A DNA stretch of 28,971 bases. It comes from Alectoria sarmentosa. Lineage: Eukaryota; Ascomycota; Lecanoromycetes; Lecanorales; Parmeliaceae. How positions within the stretch are numbered: position 1 is the first letter of the stretch; every line of letters begins with the position of its first letter. The notes under the pieces are model-generated. The model was given only the letters and a program-made list of their open reading frames with translations, had not been told where the DNA came from and made no database searches. Below, piece after piece: positions 19,188-28,971 of this stretch. The position numbers and the translations under genes are program-made. The stretch spans positions 1 to 28,971 of the forward strand of contig WOGZ01000385.1 in assembly GCA_009733775.1 (NCBI GenBank), in the 5' to 3' direction.

Positions 19188-21167
19188 ATGGAACAGCACG
19201 CCATTTCTCCATCGGCTCCGGAGTCGAGGGTCTTGATCATCATGACTGGGTACGTACCTTTTGCAAGGATAGCGTCCTGTTCAGACCTCTTTCGGCGTCG
19301 TGTGACATGATTGGGAAGCGGGGAAAACGCCATTCCCCCACGTTGTTGCTCCCTAGATTTCTTACACGAGCCACTGTCATGAAAAGGGCATGCTGACCAC
19401 GTTGAAACACTCATTAGCGGAACCATATGTATGAAGAGAAGCCCAAATGGCTTCATACCCGCACGAGGGTTCCTGCAGTCCGGCATGGCTCCTCGTCCCT
19501 CTTTTAACGACGGGTCCAATCCGGACGATATTGTCGTCGTGGTCGACGACGGGACCAAGGCGTTTCACCGCAGCTTGCGAACGCCAATCAGTACGTATCA
19601 AAAGCATGTTCGGTATGCTGTCTTCGAGTTTCAAGAGCTTCTAGATTCCAGTTCTATTGACGCCGAAGGATGGAGCCACATTGCTCAGACAATCTTCAGA
19701 AATTACAAACTCTTCGACTCCTTCGTCATCTTACATGGCACAGACAGTCTTGCCTATACGTGTTCTGCGCTCAGCTTCATGCTGCAGAATCTCGGGAAGC
19801 CGGTCATCTTGACAGGAAGTCAGGCTCCAATGCTAGAGCTCCAAAATGACGCCGTCAGTCATCTTTCCGAGATTTCCCTACCTCATTCGTGCTGCAGTTT
19901 GAGCTGCAAGACCTGTCGCAGGAGTGAAATACTCCCGAGACCTGTCTCACGACTCATATCCAATCCCAATAGAGACATGCTGACTCCAAAATCATTAAGA
20001 CAGATAATTTATTAGGATCTTTGATCGTTGCCGGCCATTTTATGATACCTGAAGTATGCCTCTTCTTCAATTACAAGCTTTTCCGTGGGAATCGTAGCAC
20101 AAAGATTTCTGCCAGCGCTTTTGCTGCATTCGCTTCTCCCAACGCGCCTCCCTTGGGATATATTTCATCTTTGAAAGTGCACATTTCATGGGGAGATATC
20201 TACAGGCCAACGCATCTCAAACCATTTAGTATTCAAACAAACCGTGCAACGGGCGATGTGGCTTGTTTGAGGATCTTTCCCGGTATAGAGCCTAGGATGG
20301 TCGAAGCTGTCCTTCAGCTCGATGGCCTCAAAGGCCTAGTGCTAGAGACCTTTGGCAGTGGGAATGCGCCTGGGGGACCTGATGGAGCGCTCACCAAAGT
20401 CTTTGCGAACGCAATTAAAAGAGGAATCGTCATTGTAAACGTCACACAATGTTAGAATATCCGCCCACATGCCCGAATTCCACTAACCCATGATGTAGGC
20501 ATGACGGGAACTGTCTCGCCCTTGTACGAACCTGCAATGATGTTGAAGCGTGTGGGCGTTATTCCTGGGCATGATATGACTTCCGAGGCAGCCCTTGCAA
20601 AGCTTTCCTATCTCCTTGCAACGCCAGGCTTAAGCATTGAAGATATTATACAGAAGATGTCTGTTTCTCTGAGAGGTGAGCTTACGGATTCGCAGGCGAA
20701 CATGGTATTCGAGCACCCCAACGGCGTTTTGCCTAATCGACTAGCAAATCTTGCATCCCTCGGATATGCTATCTCCAAAGGAGACGTTCTCGAGGTTCAG
20801 AAAATTTTGAATGGAGATCTTGGCTGGCTGCTCAACGAGCCTGATTACTGCGGCAATACTCCTTTGGTGGGGATCCACGCCTCATTGACTGCAATATTAA
20901 ACTGACCATTTACGAAAGCATATAGCCGCTACAGGGTCTAGTCTGGAAATTCTGCGGATCCTGCTGACGAAAGGCGCTTCAGTGCACAAGCGAAATAACG
21001 CTGGCCGAACGCCTTTGTTCCTCTCAGCCAATGCCGGTCTCGATAAACAAGTCTCCCTGCTCCACCGGTCAGGGGCTCATCTCCACGCAGACGAGCTCAG
21101 CATTGCCAGACTGCACGCCCAGATGTGCCCTGACGTATGGAGTATGGCTGGAGTGATGTCCCCTTGA
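19188..21167 (+). CDS. L-asparaginase with C-terminal ankyrin repeats
   Basis: This enzyme hydrolyses L-asparagine to aspartate and ammonia; having no signal peptide, it is probably cytosolic. Exons 19188-19249, 19418-19853, 20000-20450, 20499-20866 and 20919-21167 give 521 residues. The first join creates the active-site loop MTGGTIC (nucleophile Thr23). Also present are LHGTDSLAYT (Thr129, Asp130), the GKPVILTGSQAPM block, and STKISAS with the expected Lys201; the joined VNVTQCMTGTVSPLYEP is typical. After about residue 395 come ankyrin-type repeats (GNTPL joined to HIAATGSSLEILRILLTKGA, then KRNNAGRTPLFLSANAG), an architecture known for fungal and animal cytosolic asparaginases. Introns 2 and 4 appear to end in AAG rather than YAG (see findings). 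The N-terminal start at 19188 is short but matches the usual position before the TGGTI loop. Confidence 0.9.
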
Positions 21168-22881
21168 GCAGAAGAATCGAGATGCTCTGGATTACCATAT
21201 TCGAAATCGACGAGTGTTAAGGTACAAGACCAATAAGCCGAATTCACCATTGGTGATACCTTTTTTGAGTCTCCAAAGATGGTGGCCATTGCAACCTTCA
21301 ATCTGGACTCTTTTTCAACGGTTCGGTCATGATCAATGGCCAGACAAGCATACCCAATTGATGTGTCAATGCTTGCCTTACATCTTCCGGCTTGACTGCA
21401 CTCTATTGTCGATACTCAGCCCTTACCGCGGCCGAAAGGTAGACCGAGGCGGTGTACGGAACCCCAGAACGTACGACCGCTGAGGTTTCGGCGATACAAA
21501 ATGATGCCTTCTCGGAGACGTCTCTACCTGCAGATATTTGGCAAATTCGAGTGTTCTCTCGGCATGATCGTTCCGGCTCAAAGACGAAGCATGAAAAGGA
21601 GAGATGTCTTGCCTTTGTAGAGTCATTCTTGAGCCTTGCTACTTCTATGGAACGAACCGCAGTGTGAGCCTTTAGGCGCCGCTCACTCTCGCCGGCAAGT
21701 AGCATTGGATGGTGAATGCTCGTGGAGATCTTCATCTGCTTTAATATTACGGTGAAGTATCAACAACACCAGACATGAATCTGTGTGCAAATCAACGAAG
21801 GGTACCAACTTCAAATATATGCGTATGCCGCTAGCTAGCATTATTTAGCTTGCTTATTGAAAGCTGAATTCCGCCATGATCTTCCGACCAAGTTATTATC
21901 TCAAGTCGTCAACCAGCCCTGAAGATGTGCAGAAGTAACGCCAGAAATAATTGTAGGTGCCACTTTATCGATCCCCAAGGTATCACACAGTCCAGCACGA
22001 AGAAAGACGTTTCCTGTTGGCCCAAAATTGGGATGAACGGTTTCTACACATCGACAAATAATTCATGTGGTTTGCGCCCATGGTCTCGTAAGATCCGAGC
22101 AGGCCAGCGCTCGAGATTGTCAGATATCGTGCTATTTGTACATGCCAGCCAATGCTGGTTCATGGACAGAGTTGATGCGTTGTGCGGAGGATGCTCGGAC
22201 TGGATTCGACAAAGTCTTTGATGGCGTGCTGCAAGGCTCAATGCACCAGATGCCTCAAGTAGCTGCCAGAACATCTACGAAAAGGTCGGGCGCCTTTGGA
22301 ACAGCAGGACGAATATATGTGATGGGCTTCCGGAATCGAGTCCACGCCTATCAATATGCCTGATCACGGTGCTCAATGCGCTCGATCCAGCCTCGAGTCT
22401 ATTTGAAACCATGTGTTCCTTGGTGATTGACTACAGTGACCTTTTTGGAGATAGTTTCCAGTCCACCGGCCGTTACTTGGCCTTGAGGTCGTAAGAGATC
22501 GACCTTGTCCTCGTCCTCAAAAATGGTGATGAGAAACTTTCGCTTCAAAAAGCTTCACATGGCTTCTTCTTCTTCTTGTTCTTCTCGATTAAAGTCGATT
22601 GAAAACTCACGTGTATTCATCGCTCGATGGATTCTCTCGCATTTTGACTCCAAGCAGAAGTAATATCCATTAACTCTTGCTAAAACCGAAAAAGTGCATC
22701 GTCCTGCGAATGCATACTTTCCCAACACCGTGACGACGAATATGCTGACTTTTCCGCGCACAGACCAACGCCGGCCACGTGGGCCGAGATCATGTCTCTT
22801 CATTCATCCAGGTCAACCCGTGGGCAGCTTCCTCTAGAGGCTGGTATCCTCATCAGCCCCAGGTGAACAACAAAGATGTCT
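21168..22881. other. 1.7-kb spacer without a supported gene
   Basis: This is the space between the convergent asparaginase and NmrA-like genes. Frames at 21403-21735, 21925-22221, 22067-22363 and 22555-22803 lack recognised motifs. A TTC-rich run is at 22563-22577. On the minus strand between about 22556 and 22405 a 50-codon stretch without an ATG reads with coding-like character (see findings). The size, for a spacer between 3' ends, suggests either a decayed gene or long untranslated regions. Confidence 0.45.
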
Positions 22882-24290
22882 CTAACGGGTACATACAAAC
22901 ACTTCCCTTGCATACTCTTCGATTCCTCGCCAGCCTGGCCATAATGCTCTTGCTTCTTCCACTACAGTGCCGTTCCCACTATCTCCACTGCTGCCATCTC
23001 CGTTCCAGCCATTGGTACCATTGACTTCCCTAGAAAGGCCAGTTTCTAGGTCCATGCCAAAGTATGGAGCTTTGTATTTCCCAAACAACACCTCTAATGC
23101 TAGGAGTTGTTCTCTGTAGCCATTTGGAACACTGACTTCGATGTCGATGGTCTGACTGTAGACGTAGTGGACTGGGCGGCGTAAGGCACAAGAGAAGAGG
23201 CGACAAACACGAGTGGGGGTAAGAAGCTCGAACGCTAAGGCAATGCTGGAGGGAGCAGGGCATCAGCGACTATGACACATTCCGGGAGGATGATGGTATG
23301 AATAAGCATACCGATGCCCAGACCATTTCCGCAGCCCATCCTTGAAGATCTGGAGGACCGCAGGACCCATGTCATGTTCTGCGTCAAACCAAGGGATTGC
23401 TATTTTAGGATCAAACGGCGCCTTCCACTCGAAACTACCGTCAGCTTGTAAAGCCATGCGGAAGAGAGGCATTGGGAGAGACGTGAAATTGTTGTTCTAC
23501 GCAGATTTCGGGGTCAGCATTGCTTCAAGGTAGATCATTGAGTTGAAGGACAGGCTATGGGAGCAGTAAAGGTCATTTTGCTCGCAAAACAGGTCTGGCG
23601 ACTCAATTACAATACCAAATAAGAAGGACCATGTCCAAAATGTACGTACGTAGATGCCCGTATAGACAAAGGTAGCAGGGAGGCCGATCTAAGTTCAGAA
23701 GCACGGGTATCAGCACTGAGGTCGGACCCAAACATCAAACATATCCTCTCACCTGCCGTCTGTACAATATTAGCACCAGCTTAACATGGTCGAGAGTAGA
23801 CATTGCGCTCACATGTAGTTCTCGACTGTAAATTTACAGCTCCATAATGGCACCGCTGGCCAACCCTTACCGAACACACTATGATCGGGCATACTGCTGT
23901 AGACATAGTGCTGGACATGAGCTTTCTTGGCGGCATCGGCCAGCGATTTGCCAATGGCTACCTCGTCGCCCCACGAGATGGTATTGATGAATGCTTTGTG
24001 AGCACCTGCGAAGAGGCCGGCTACGAGCTCTTGGTCTTCGAGAGAGCCTTGGATAAGGGTGACATTTTCTAGGGCTTCAAGCTCTTGGCCAACGGGCGGT
24101 GTCTTCTGAGTAACATGGGCTCTCACGCGATACCTACCCGCCTGTCAGTCTCGCCATGTCACCATGTTTCTGCTTCGGTATGTGCACGGATGAGCAAGGA
24201 GATGGTTTACCCTACTGCCGAGGCGACACGGGCAAGGGAAGCAGCTTGTCGGCCTGTGGCATTGACGATTACTAGTATTCTGTCTGTCAT
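22882..24290 (-). CDS. NmrA-like NAD(P)-binding protein
   Basis: This belongs to the NmrA-like family of the atypical short-chain dehydrogenase superfamily, whose founder binds the GATA factor AreA in nitrogen metabolite repression; many members act instead as redox sensors or reductases. Six exons on the minus strand (24290-24211, 24133-23813, 23759-23753, 23688-23650, 23496-23312, 23245-22882) join in frame to 331 residues. One is a 7-nt microexon. Family features are the N-terminal beta strand and loop MTDRILVIVNATGRQAAS, VTLIQGSLEDQELVAGLFAG, VQHYVYSSMPDHS, and KFTVENYIRQIGLPATFVYT assembled over three exons, then GIYNNNFTSLP. The nucleotide loop has Asn and Ala where GxxGxxG normally has the first and last Gly, so cofactor binding may be altered. 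A Gly/Asn/Ser-rich insert (NGTNGWNGDGSSGDSGNGT) sits near the C-terminus. Confidence 0.88.
23753..23759 (-). other. Seven-nucleotide microexon of the NmrA-like gene
   Basis: Exon 2 ends ..AAC TAC AT before a GTGAGC donor. A 53-nt intron ends in TACAG, then ACGGCAG is followed at once by another GTGAGA donor and a 64-nt intron ending in TTAG before ATC GGC CTC. Including the seven bases gives E-N-Y-I-R-Q-I-G-L-P, the expected family sequence. Skipping it would shift the frame. Confidence 0.75.
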
Positions 24291-24454
24291 GTGAGGCGCC
24301 GGGGGAAGTTAAGAGCATTTGTCTCGGAGAGGGTAGGTGAGAGGGGAGTGCATTGAAGAAAGGTAGAAACTGAGGTGTGGGCACAAGGACATGGACAATG
24401 ATGCAAGGGAAGCTGCGATCACGTAATATCAAGGTTGCTTGAATAGTTTGGTAT

Positions 24455-24478
24455 GTAAGGGCGTAAGGGCGTAAGGGC
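24455..24478 (+). repeat. Tandem GTAAGGGC x3
   Basis: Three head-to-tail eight-base units lie about 165-190 bases upstream of the NmrA-like start codon. Diverged units follow (CTCAGGTC then GTAAGG). It is either a slippage repeat or a small promoter array. Confidence 0.8.
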
Positions 24479-25381
24479 CTCAGGTCGTAAGGATGTCTTC
24501 TTCCCCACAATCAGAGTTTGTTTGATAAGGAAAGTGCAAAACCGTCTTTCTTAGCTCTGAGCCGTAAGACTTGGCCATTTATCGAGATGGAGAGCCAAAT
24601 TAATCATCTACTTGGCTCCTTGAACCGATATTTAAGAAATGAAAGCCACCGACCGCCAGCGCTGACTTGACAGCATAGAGGACCTCGACGTCAAAATATC
24701 ATGACCGAGTCAAAAGCTCACGCCGACACAAATCTCTCATACAACATCGTCGATAGATCCGCGGAGGAGACGAATCAATGATAAAGCCATGATTTGTTGA
24801 GGATATCAAGTACAGGAGCAACAAATGATACTTCTCGTTCGGATCACGGGCTGTATTTGCTTTGGAGTCAAGACGACCGTGTCTCACTACTCGATATCGT
24901 TACGTAATCCTTCCCTCTAGTGCAAATCTGGGCTAGAGACTTCTGCAGGGCACGTTTTGGTTCAAGCGTTCAAGGCTTGGTAGAATTGTGCAAAAATAAC
25001 ACAGCTGAGGCTTTTTCCATGTCCAACAATCTCGTCCCTAGACTCTAGCTACGTCTACCATCGCACTTACACTATCAACGAAACGCCAAGCCACGTCGTT
25101 AGTGTGTGGCGAGAATTAACGGATCTTACTTCTCCGACGAAATCCATCGAGCGAGTGAGTTGCTTTGAAGCCGAACTTCCCCATAACGCTTTCCGAGTAC
25201 GAAGACGAGGTTGATGTGTTACGGCCTCTTACACCATCTATCTAGGCTTCGGGATATTGGCCAATTTGTACATCATTGAGGACCAACTTGGTCAATTGGC
25301 CAAGATCGTACCGACGCCTATCCAGCTTACCATGATATGATATCGGGGTAAAATGCCATAATGCGCTGTCATTGTGTGATA

Positions 25382-25417
25382 TCATCGCTTCTCAATAGGT
25401 CATCGCTTCTCAATAGG
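25382..25417 (+). repeat. 18-bp tandem duplication
   Basis: TCATCGCTTCTCAATAGG occurs twice head to tail with no mismatch, which suggests a recent duplication. It lies in noncoding DNA downstream of the LCCL gene. Confidence 0.9.
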
Positions 25418-25655
25418 TCAATTCAGGATCTCACTGTCGCCGTCATTATGGCTTCTTCAGGAGGTTCCAAGATCAAGAACCCCTTCTTCCCTCTGATTTG
25501 TAGTCCCAACAACCCCATTATTGGTGGGGAAATTGGTGCACCTACATAGACACAACTTGAGTCCTCGACCATCGGGACCAGGTAGAGGCCCAACATGGCT
25601 TAGCGTATCTTGGGGCCAAGTTGGCAATCCGAACCCTGCATCTATCAACACTGAT

Positions 25656-27631
25656 CTATCTGCTTGGCCCCGGCTTCATCTTTTTGAAGGCGCCGTCTGT
25701 TTCCCATGTGCCCGCTTTTGTAAAATCCCCAGTCTCGCTCCCACTCATGTATCCAAATCTGAAGTACTGTTTCTCCGTCTCATCATTCCTGTTGAACGTA
25801 TGCGAAGAGTCTCCCTCGCCGTAGTACCATCGATGCCTCTCAACATCATTCACAAGCACGCTGACTCCATCGTACGGATGCGGAGGCCGGCTCCATGAGA
25901 AAGTGATGTTAGATGAACCAAGTACTGGCGCTGTGATGTCCGGTAGAAGCGAACCCAGTTGTCCGTCCCCACGGAGATCTACCGTTGTCTGCATTATGGA
26001 GTCGAAGCCCCAGCGCGCGACGCCGTTGATGAACAAGCCCACGAGAATACCCTGGTAGAGCAGGCCTGGCCTTGTCTGCGGGCGTGTACCCGGAAGCAAT
26101 AGGAGGGCCAATACATAGTGATGGATGCGAAGATTGAGAGGGGGTAGAGCCACACAGAGGAGTAAGAAAGCAACGAAGATGGAGTAGATGGCTAAATAGC
26201 GAGGGAAGCGTCCTTCGAGCCGGAGATACCAGACCTGGCCGAGCGCAATGGCGAAGATCAGGAGCACGACCAGGACTAAAGCAAGTTTCGCTCCAGCTTG
26301 CACTTGGAGGTCGTGGGGAGTTAGACGTTGTATGGGGATGAAGTCAAAAGTATAATTGTTAAGGCCGCCCACCCACGCTCCACCAAGCCAGAGGATTGTT
26401 CTCTCGATGCTAGCTGTCAGATCTGTTTGCTGAGGCTTGACAGAGAAGCGGTATATGACGAATGCTACAAACGCTGCTGGAAGGAAACGGCCAATTATAA
26501 GCGAGATGAGCGAAGCGTAGTCGGAATGGTTTGGAGGATCCGAGACAAGCCCAACGTGGAAGAAAAGCATAGTGAAGATCGAGCAGAAGAAGACAGGTGG
26601 GGAGGTCGTGCAGAGGGATAGGATGGTAGTGAACCCGCAGGTTACAGCGAGGAGCGGCCAGCGCAGGTCTCTTACGCACTTCGATGACAGTCCGGAGACG
26701 AACGTAAAGGACTTTGGAAAGCTTGAATCAAATCCAATGCTCTGAATCCCATGCCGTTTTGTGGACGTAAAATTACTTTGCTCACCGGAGAGAAGAGCGA
26801 CACCACACCCGCCATTATCGTTGCCGACGAGGCCGGAATGTATGGCTGCCTGGCATATGAACGAGTCACCGCGGTACGCAGTGTCCGGGATCGTGGAATT
26901 CTCTTCTGCAAAAATTGGACCACCAATCACATACGATTGGTAGTTGATCTCCTGGTCACCCACCGCATGTGGGTTCAGCACCTTCACAGCCTTGCAGTTG
27001 GCAGGGCATCTGAAGGAGAGGGTAGCATTGTCAAAAGGGCGACATCTATTTCCGTTCAAACCACAGCTGTTGCCGGGATTCCTACCACACTCAGTATCGA
27101 GTATCCCAGGATCTGGGGGACGGCTCACCAGAAGCTTGCTCCACACCAGATTGGCTGGGGCTTCCCGTAGCCTTCGATGTTGCCAGCTTGTGCAGAATGG
27201 TTGAGCACGAGGATGAAGGTCAGGAGCCAGCAGAAGTAGAAAAACCCCAGTAGAGCAGCCTTATGTCGTCGCTTCGGTAGGTACTTGTCAGTGAACCTTG
27301 CCGGAGTTTCTTGTATCCATGGGAAAAAAGGCGTGATCTTCTGAATTTGAGGCGGATCCGGTCCTTCAGACCAGGCTACGACCGCTCGAGCAGCTTGTCG
27401 AACGCAAACGGGCACCCATTTCCAGTGAAAAGACTTTGATGACTCTCGCAGCCAGACTGGGAGAGGAAATTGACTGTCTCCGGCGTCTGATGATCCAAGC
27501 TGCAAGTGCATATCGGATCCCCCGGGCGTAGATGCTTCGGGTCCATCATCCCGGTCTTCATACTGCCAGAAATTCTGTTCATCGAGCAGCGCGCCGGTTT
27601 CGGCGTCATCGTTATGGTTTTCCGGACCCAT
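25656..27631 (-). CDS. LCCL-domain multi-pass membrane protein
   Basis: Two exons on the minus strand (27631-27129 and 27081-25656), with a 47-nt GT-AG intron joining ASFW to NPGNSCGLNGNRCRPF, give 642 residues. Residues 1 to about 124 are acidic and cytosolic-looking; the first membrane segment is at about 125-143 (AALLGFFYFCWLLTFILVL). A luminal LCCL domain follows at about 190-296: YRGDSFICQAAIHSGLVGND then GGCGVAL and IQSIGFDSSFPKSFTF, with the expected cysteines. About seven further hydrophobic segments follow (e.g. AGAKLALVLVVLLIFAIALG and YLAIYSIFVAFLLLCVALPP), then a tail of about 95 residues. This matches the fungal LCCL membrane proteins, whose biochemical role is not established; secretory-pathway or vacuolar location is inferred. 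The ATG at 27631 is preferred over an in-frame ATG at 27754 because fungal members start with a short acidic tail. Confidence 0.88.
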
Positions 27632-28160
27632 GGCGACATGAGAAAATAGGGAAACGGAAACCTGCAAAGCTGTCAGCTGCGCTCGCTCAGGAAGGATCTC
27701 CGATAGCCTACTGGTACGAGGGGCTCCGAGAAGAGTCGCGCAAGGTACCTGCATGCTCCGAAAGGCGACTCTACCTAATCAAGGCAGGATATACACGCAG
27801 CGCATCTTTGGACGAGCGACAGATTCTAAGACAGAACATCAGTGGAATGACGGACTGGATGCAAGAGTAGTCAAATAGGCATCTCCAGACTTGACCGCCA
27901 GTGCTTTAAAGTGAATTCCGGAAGGAAGGCCCGTACTCTCTCCGATTGGTTGAATGGTAACATCTTAGCAGTGGTGGCAGTGTCATCGATTAGGAATCTA
28001 ATAGAGTGGTAATCTCAACAACGGCAAAAGACTTCAATGCCCGCACCCGCAGATGAAAAGACTCGGATACCCAAGTCACCCGCATATACCTTACGGGCGT
28101 GCCCTAGACTGCGCACACCGTATTGAAATAGTATTGTTTCTGTAAGCCAATACAATCGTA
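27632..28160. other. Upstream region of the LCCL gene up to the AT block
   Basis: This is normal-GC noncoding DNA holding the LCCL promoter. A plus-strand frame (27532-27870) overlaps the LCCL start antisense and is not supported as a gene. No clear regulatory motif was recognised. Confidence 0.5.
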
Positions 28161-28971
28161 ACTTTACAGATTTTTGTTTTATATTAATGATGAAATGAAA
28201 TTATCATTTCGAGTGTATAATTAATTCTTGAAATACGATATAATTTTATAAATAATTTCGAAATTAATATGATTGCAAAATAGTGTTATTATATAATAAA
28301 ATATTAAAATCTTTAAAAAATCGTTTTATTATCATCGTCGATAAAACTTAAATTTTAATACAAAAATAATTAACGTAAAATTAAGTAAAATTTAAGCGCG
28401 TTTCATTTTAATTATAATTTTAATTTAATAATAAAAAATTTACTTTATAATATATAACGTAATTCGTAATATAAAGTAAATTATTATATATATATAACAT
28501 ATTTTTTTAATATTTCTCTTTTTACGACTTTTTAAAAGATTTTATATATTATATATTACGCATTAAAAACTTTAAACTTTTATTAAAAATTTATATTTAA
28601 AACTTTAATATTAAAAAATTGTTAATAATACGATTTTAAATTAAATAATAATAATAAATATAAATTTCGTAATATAAATTTAACGATAATATTTTCGTTT
28701 ATAACTTATAATTAATATTAACGTATTTTATATATTTAATAAAGTCTTTTTTTTAATATTATATTTTTTTAACATTATTCGATTAAATTTAACGTAATTT
28801 AATAAAAACATTTATATTTATTTATAAATCTTTTTTTTATATTTATATATATATTTTCTTTTTAATTAATTGTTTTATTTAATATATTTATAAAATATAA
28901 TTTAATATCGATTTTAATATTATAATTAAATTATCTTATTTACTTTATTTATATTAATTAACGAATTTAAA
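28161..28971. repeat. AT-rich, RIP-like mutated block (right flank)
   Basis: Composition falls abruptly near 28160 to almost pure A and T, with long TA-rich runs (for example around 28485-28500 and 28840-28860) and no coding frame. As on the left flank, the remaining cytosines favour CpG, though less exclusively (four of seven in 28321-28380). It is interpreted as a RIP-degraded repeat; the element type cannot be identified. Confidence 0.8.

Larger units (their letters stand above)
24291..25655. other. 1.4-kb spacer with short tandem repeats
   Basis: This spacer separates the NmrA-like start from the 3' end of the LCCL gene. No supported gene is seen. It holds three tandem copies of GTAAGGGC (24455-24478) and an 18-bp tandem duplication (25382-25417). 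Frames at 24145-24510 and 24699-24887 have no motif. Confidence 0.5.

Noticed and set aside
19085..19558. 157-codon minus-strand frame across the start of asparaginase
   Set aside because: Antisense to two confirmed asparaginase exons; a shadow of the real gene.
21925..22363. Two overlapping plus-strand frames of 98 codons between asparaginase and the NmrA-like gene
   Set aside because: No recognised motif, and no splice combination gave a family-like protein.
24455..24478. GTAAGGGC repeats as telomere-like sequence
   Set aside because: The unit differs from the fungal telomere TTAGGG and there are only three copies.

Overview
The window is nuclear DNA of a filamentous ascomycete (Pezizomycotina). 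The evidence is short GT-AG introns of about 47-168 nt with CTRAY-type branch sites, one gene after another matching ascomycete single-copy families, and two flanking blocks of extremely AT-rich, gene-free DNA of the kind left by repeat-induced point mutation (RIP). I cannot name genus or order from the sequence alone. A gene-bearing island (about 830-28160) lies between the two AT blocks (1-830 and about 28160-28971), so the window looks like an assembly piece or gene island bounded by mutated repeats.

Left to right the island holds: a Golgi/endosome Qc-SNARE of the Tlg1/syntaxin-6 type (+); a small probably secreted protein of unknown function whose gene model has an unresolved frame break (-); an IMPACT/Yih1-type RWD protein (-), divergent from a gamma-tubulin complex component 5-like gene (+); a GT15 (KTR/MNT1) alpha-1,2-mannosyltransferase (+); the nuclear gene for cytochrome c oxidase subunit VI (yeast Cox6, mammalian COX5A) (-), divergent from a fatty-acid elongase of the ELO family (+); a 3.8-kb gene desert rich in small palindromic motifs; a disordered basic/acidic protein of unknown role (+); a cytosolic-type L-asparaginase fused to ankyrin repeats (+); an NmrA-like NAD(P)-binding protein (-); and an LCCL-domain multi-pass membrane protein (-). 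I assembled ten exon-intron or single-exon models codon by codon; the small secreted protein's model remains open.

The genes are mostly housekeeping and do not form a pathway or biosynthetic cluster. Two loose links exist: three genes serve the secretory pathway (Tlg1, KTR, LCCL protein), and asparaginase and the NmrA-like protein both belong to families tied to nitrogen metabolism. I see no tRNA, rRNA, CRISPR array, intact transposon, plasmid origin or toxin gene.

I did not find a clear new biological system. The most notable signals are: cytosines in the AT-rich flanks that survive almost only in CpG, meaning the mutator spared CpG; a 7-nt microexon in the NmrA-like gene; two introns in the asparaginase gene that are best explained by rare AAG 3' splice sites; a dense CCAAT cluster plus repeated CTTGWCAAG palindromes between the COX6 and elongase genes; and recurrent TACCTWAGGTA and CTCCGTA/TACGGAG palindromes in the gene desert.
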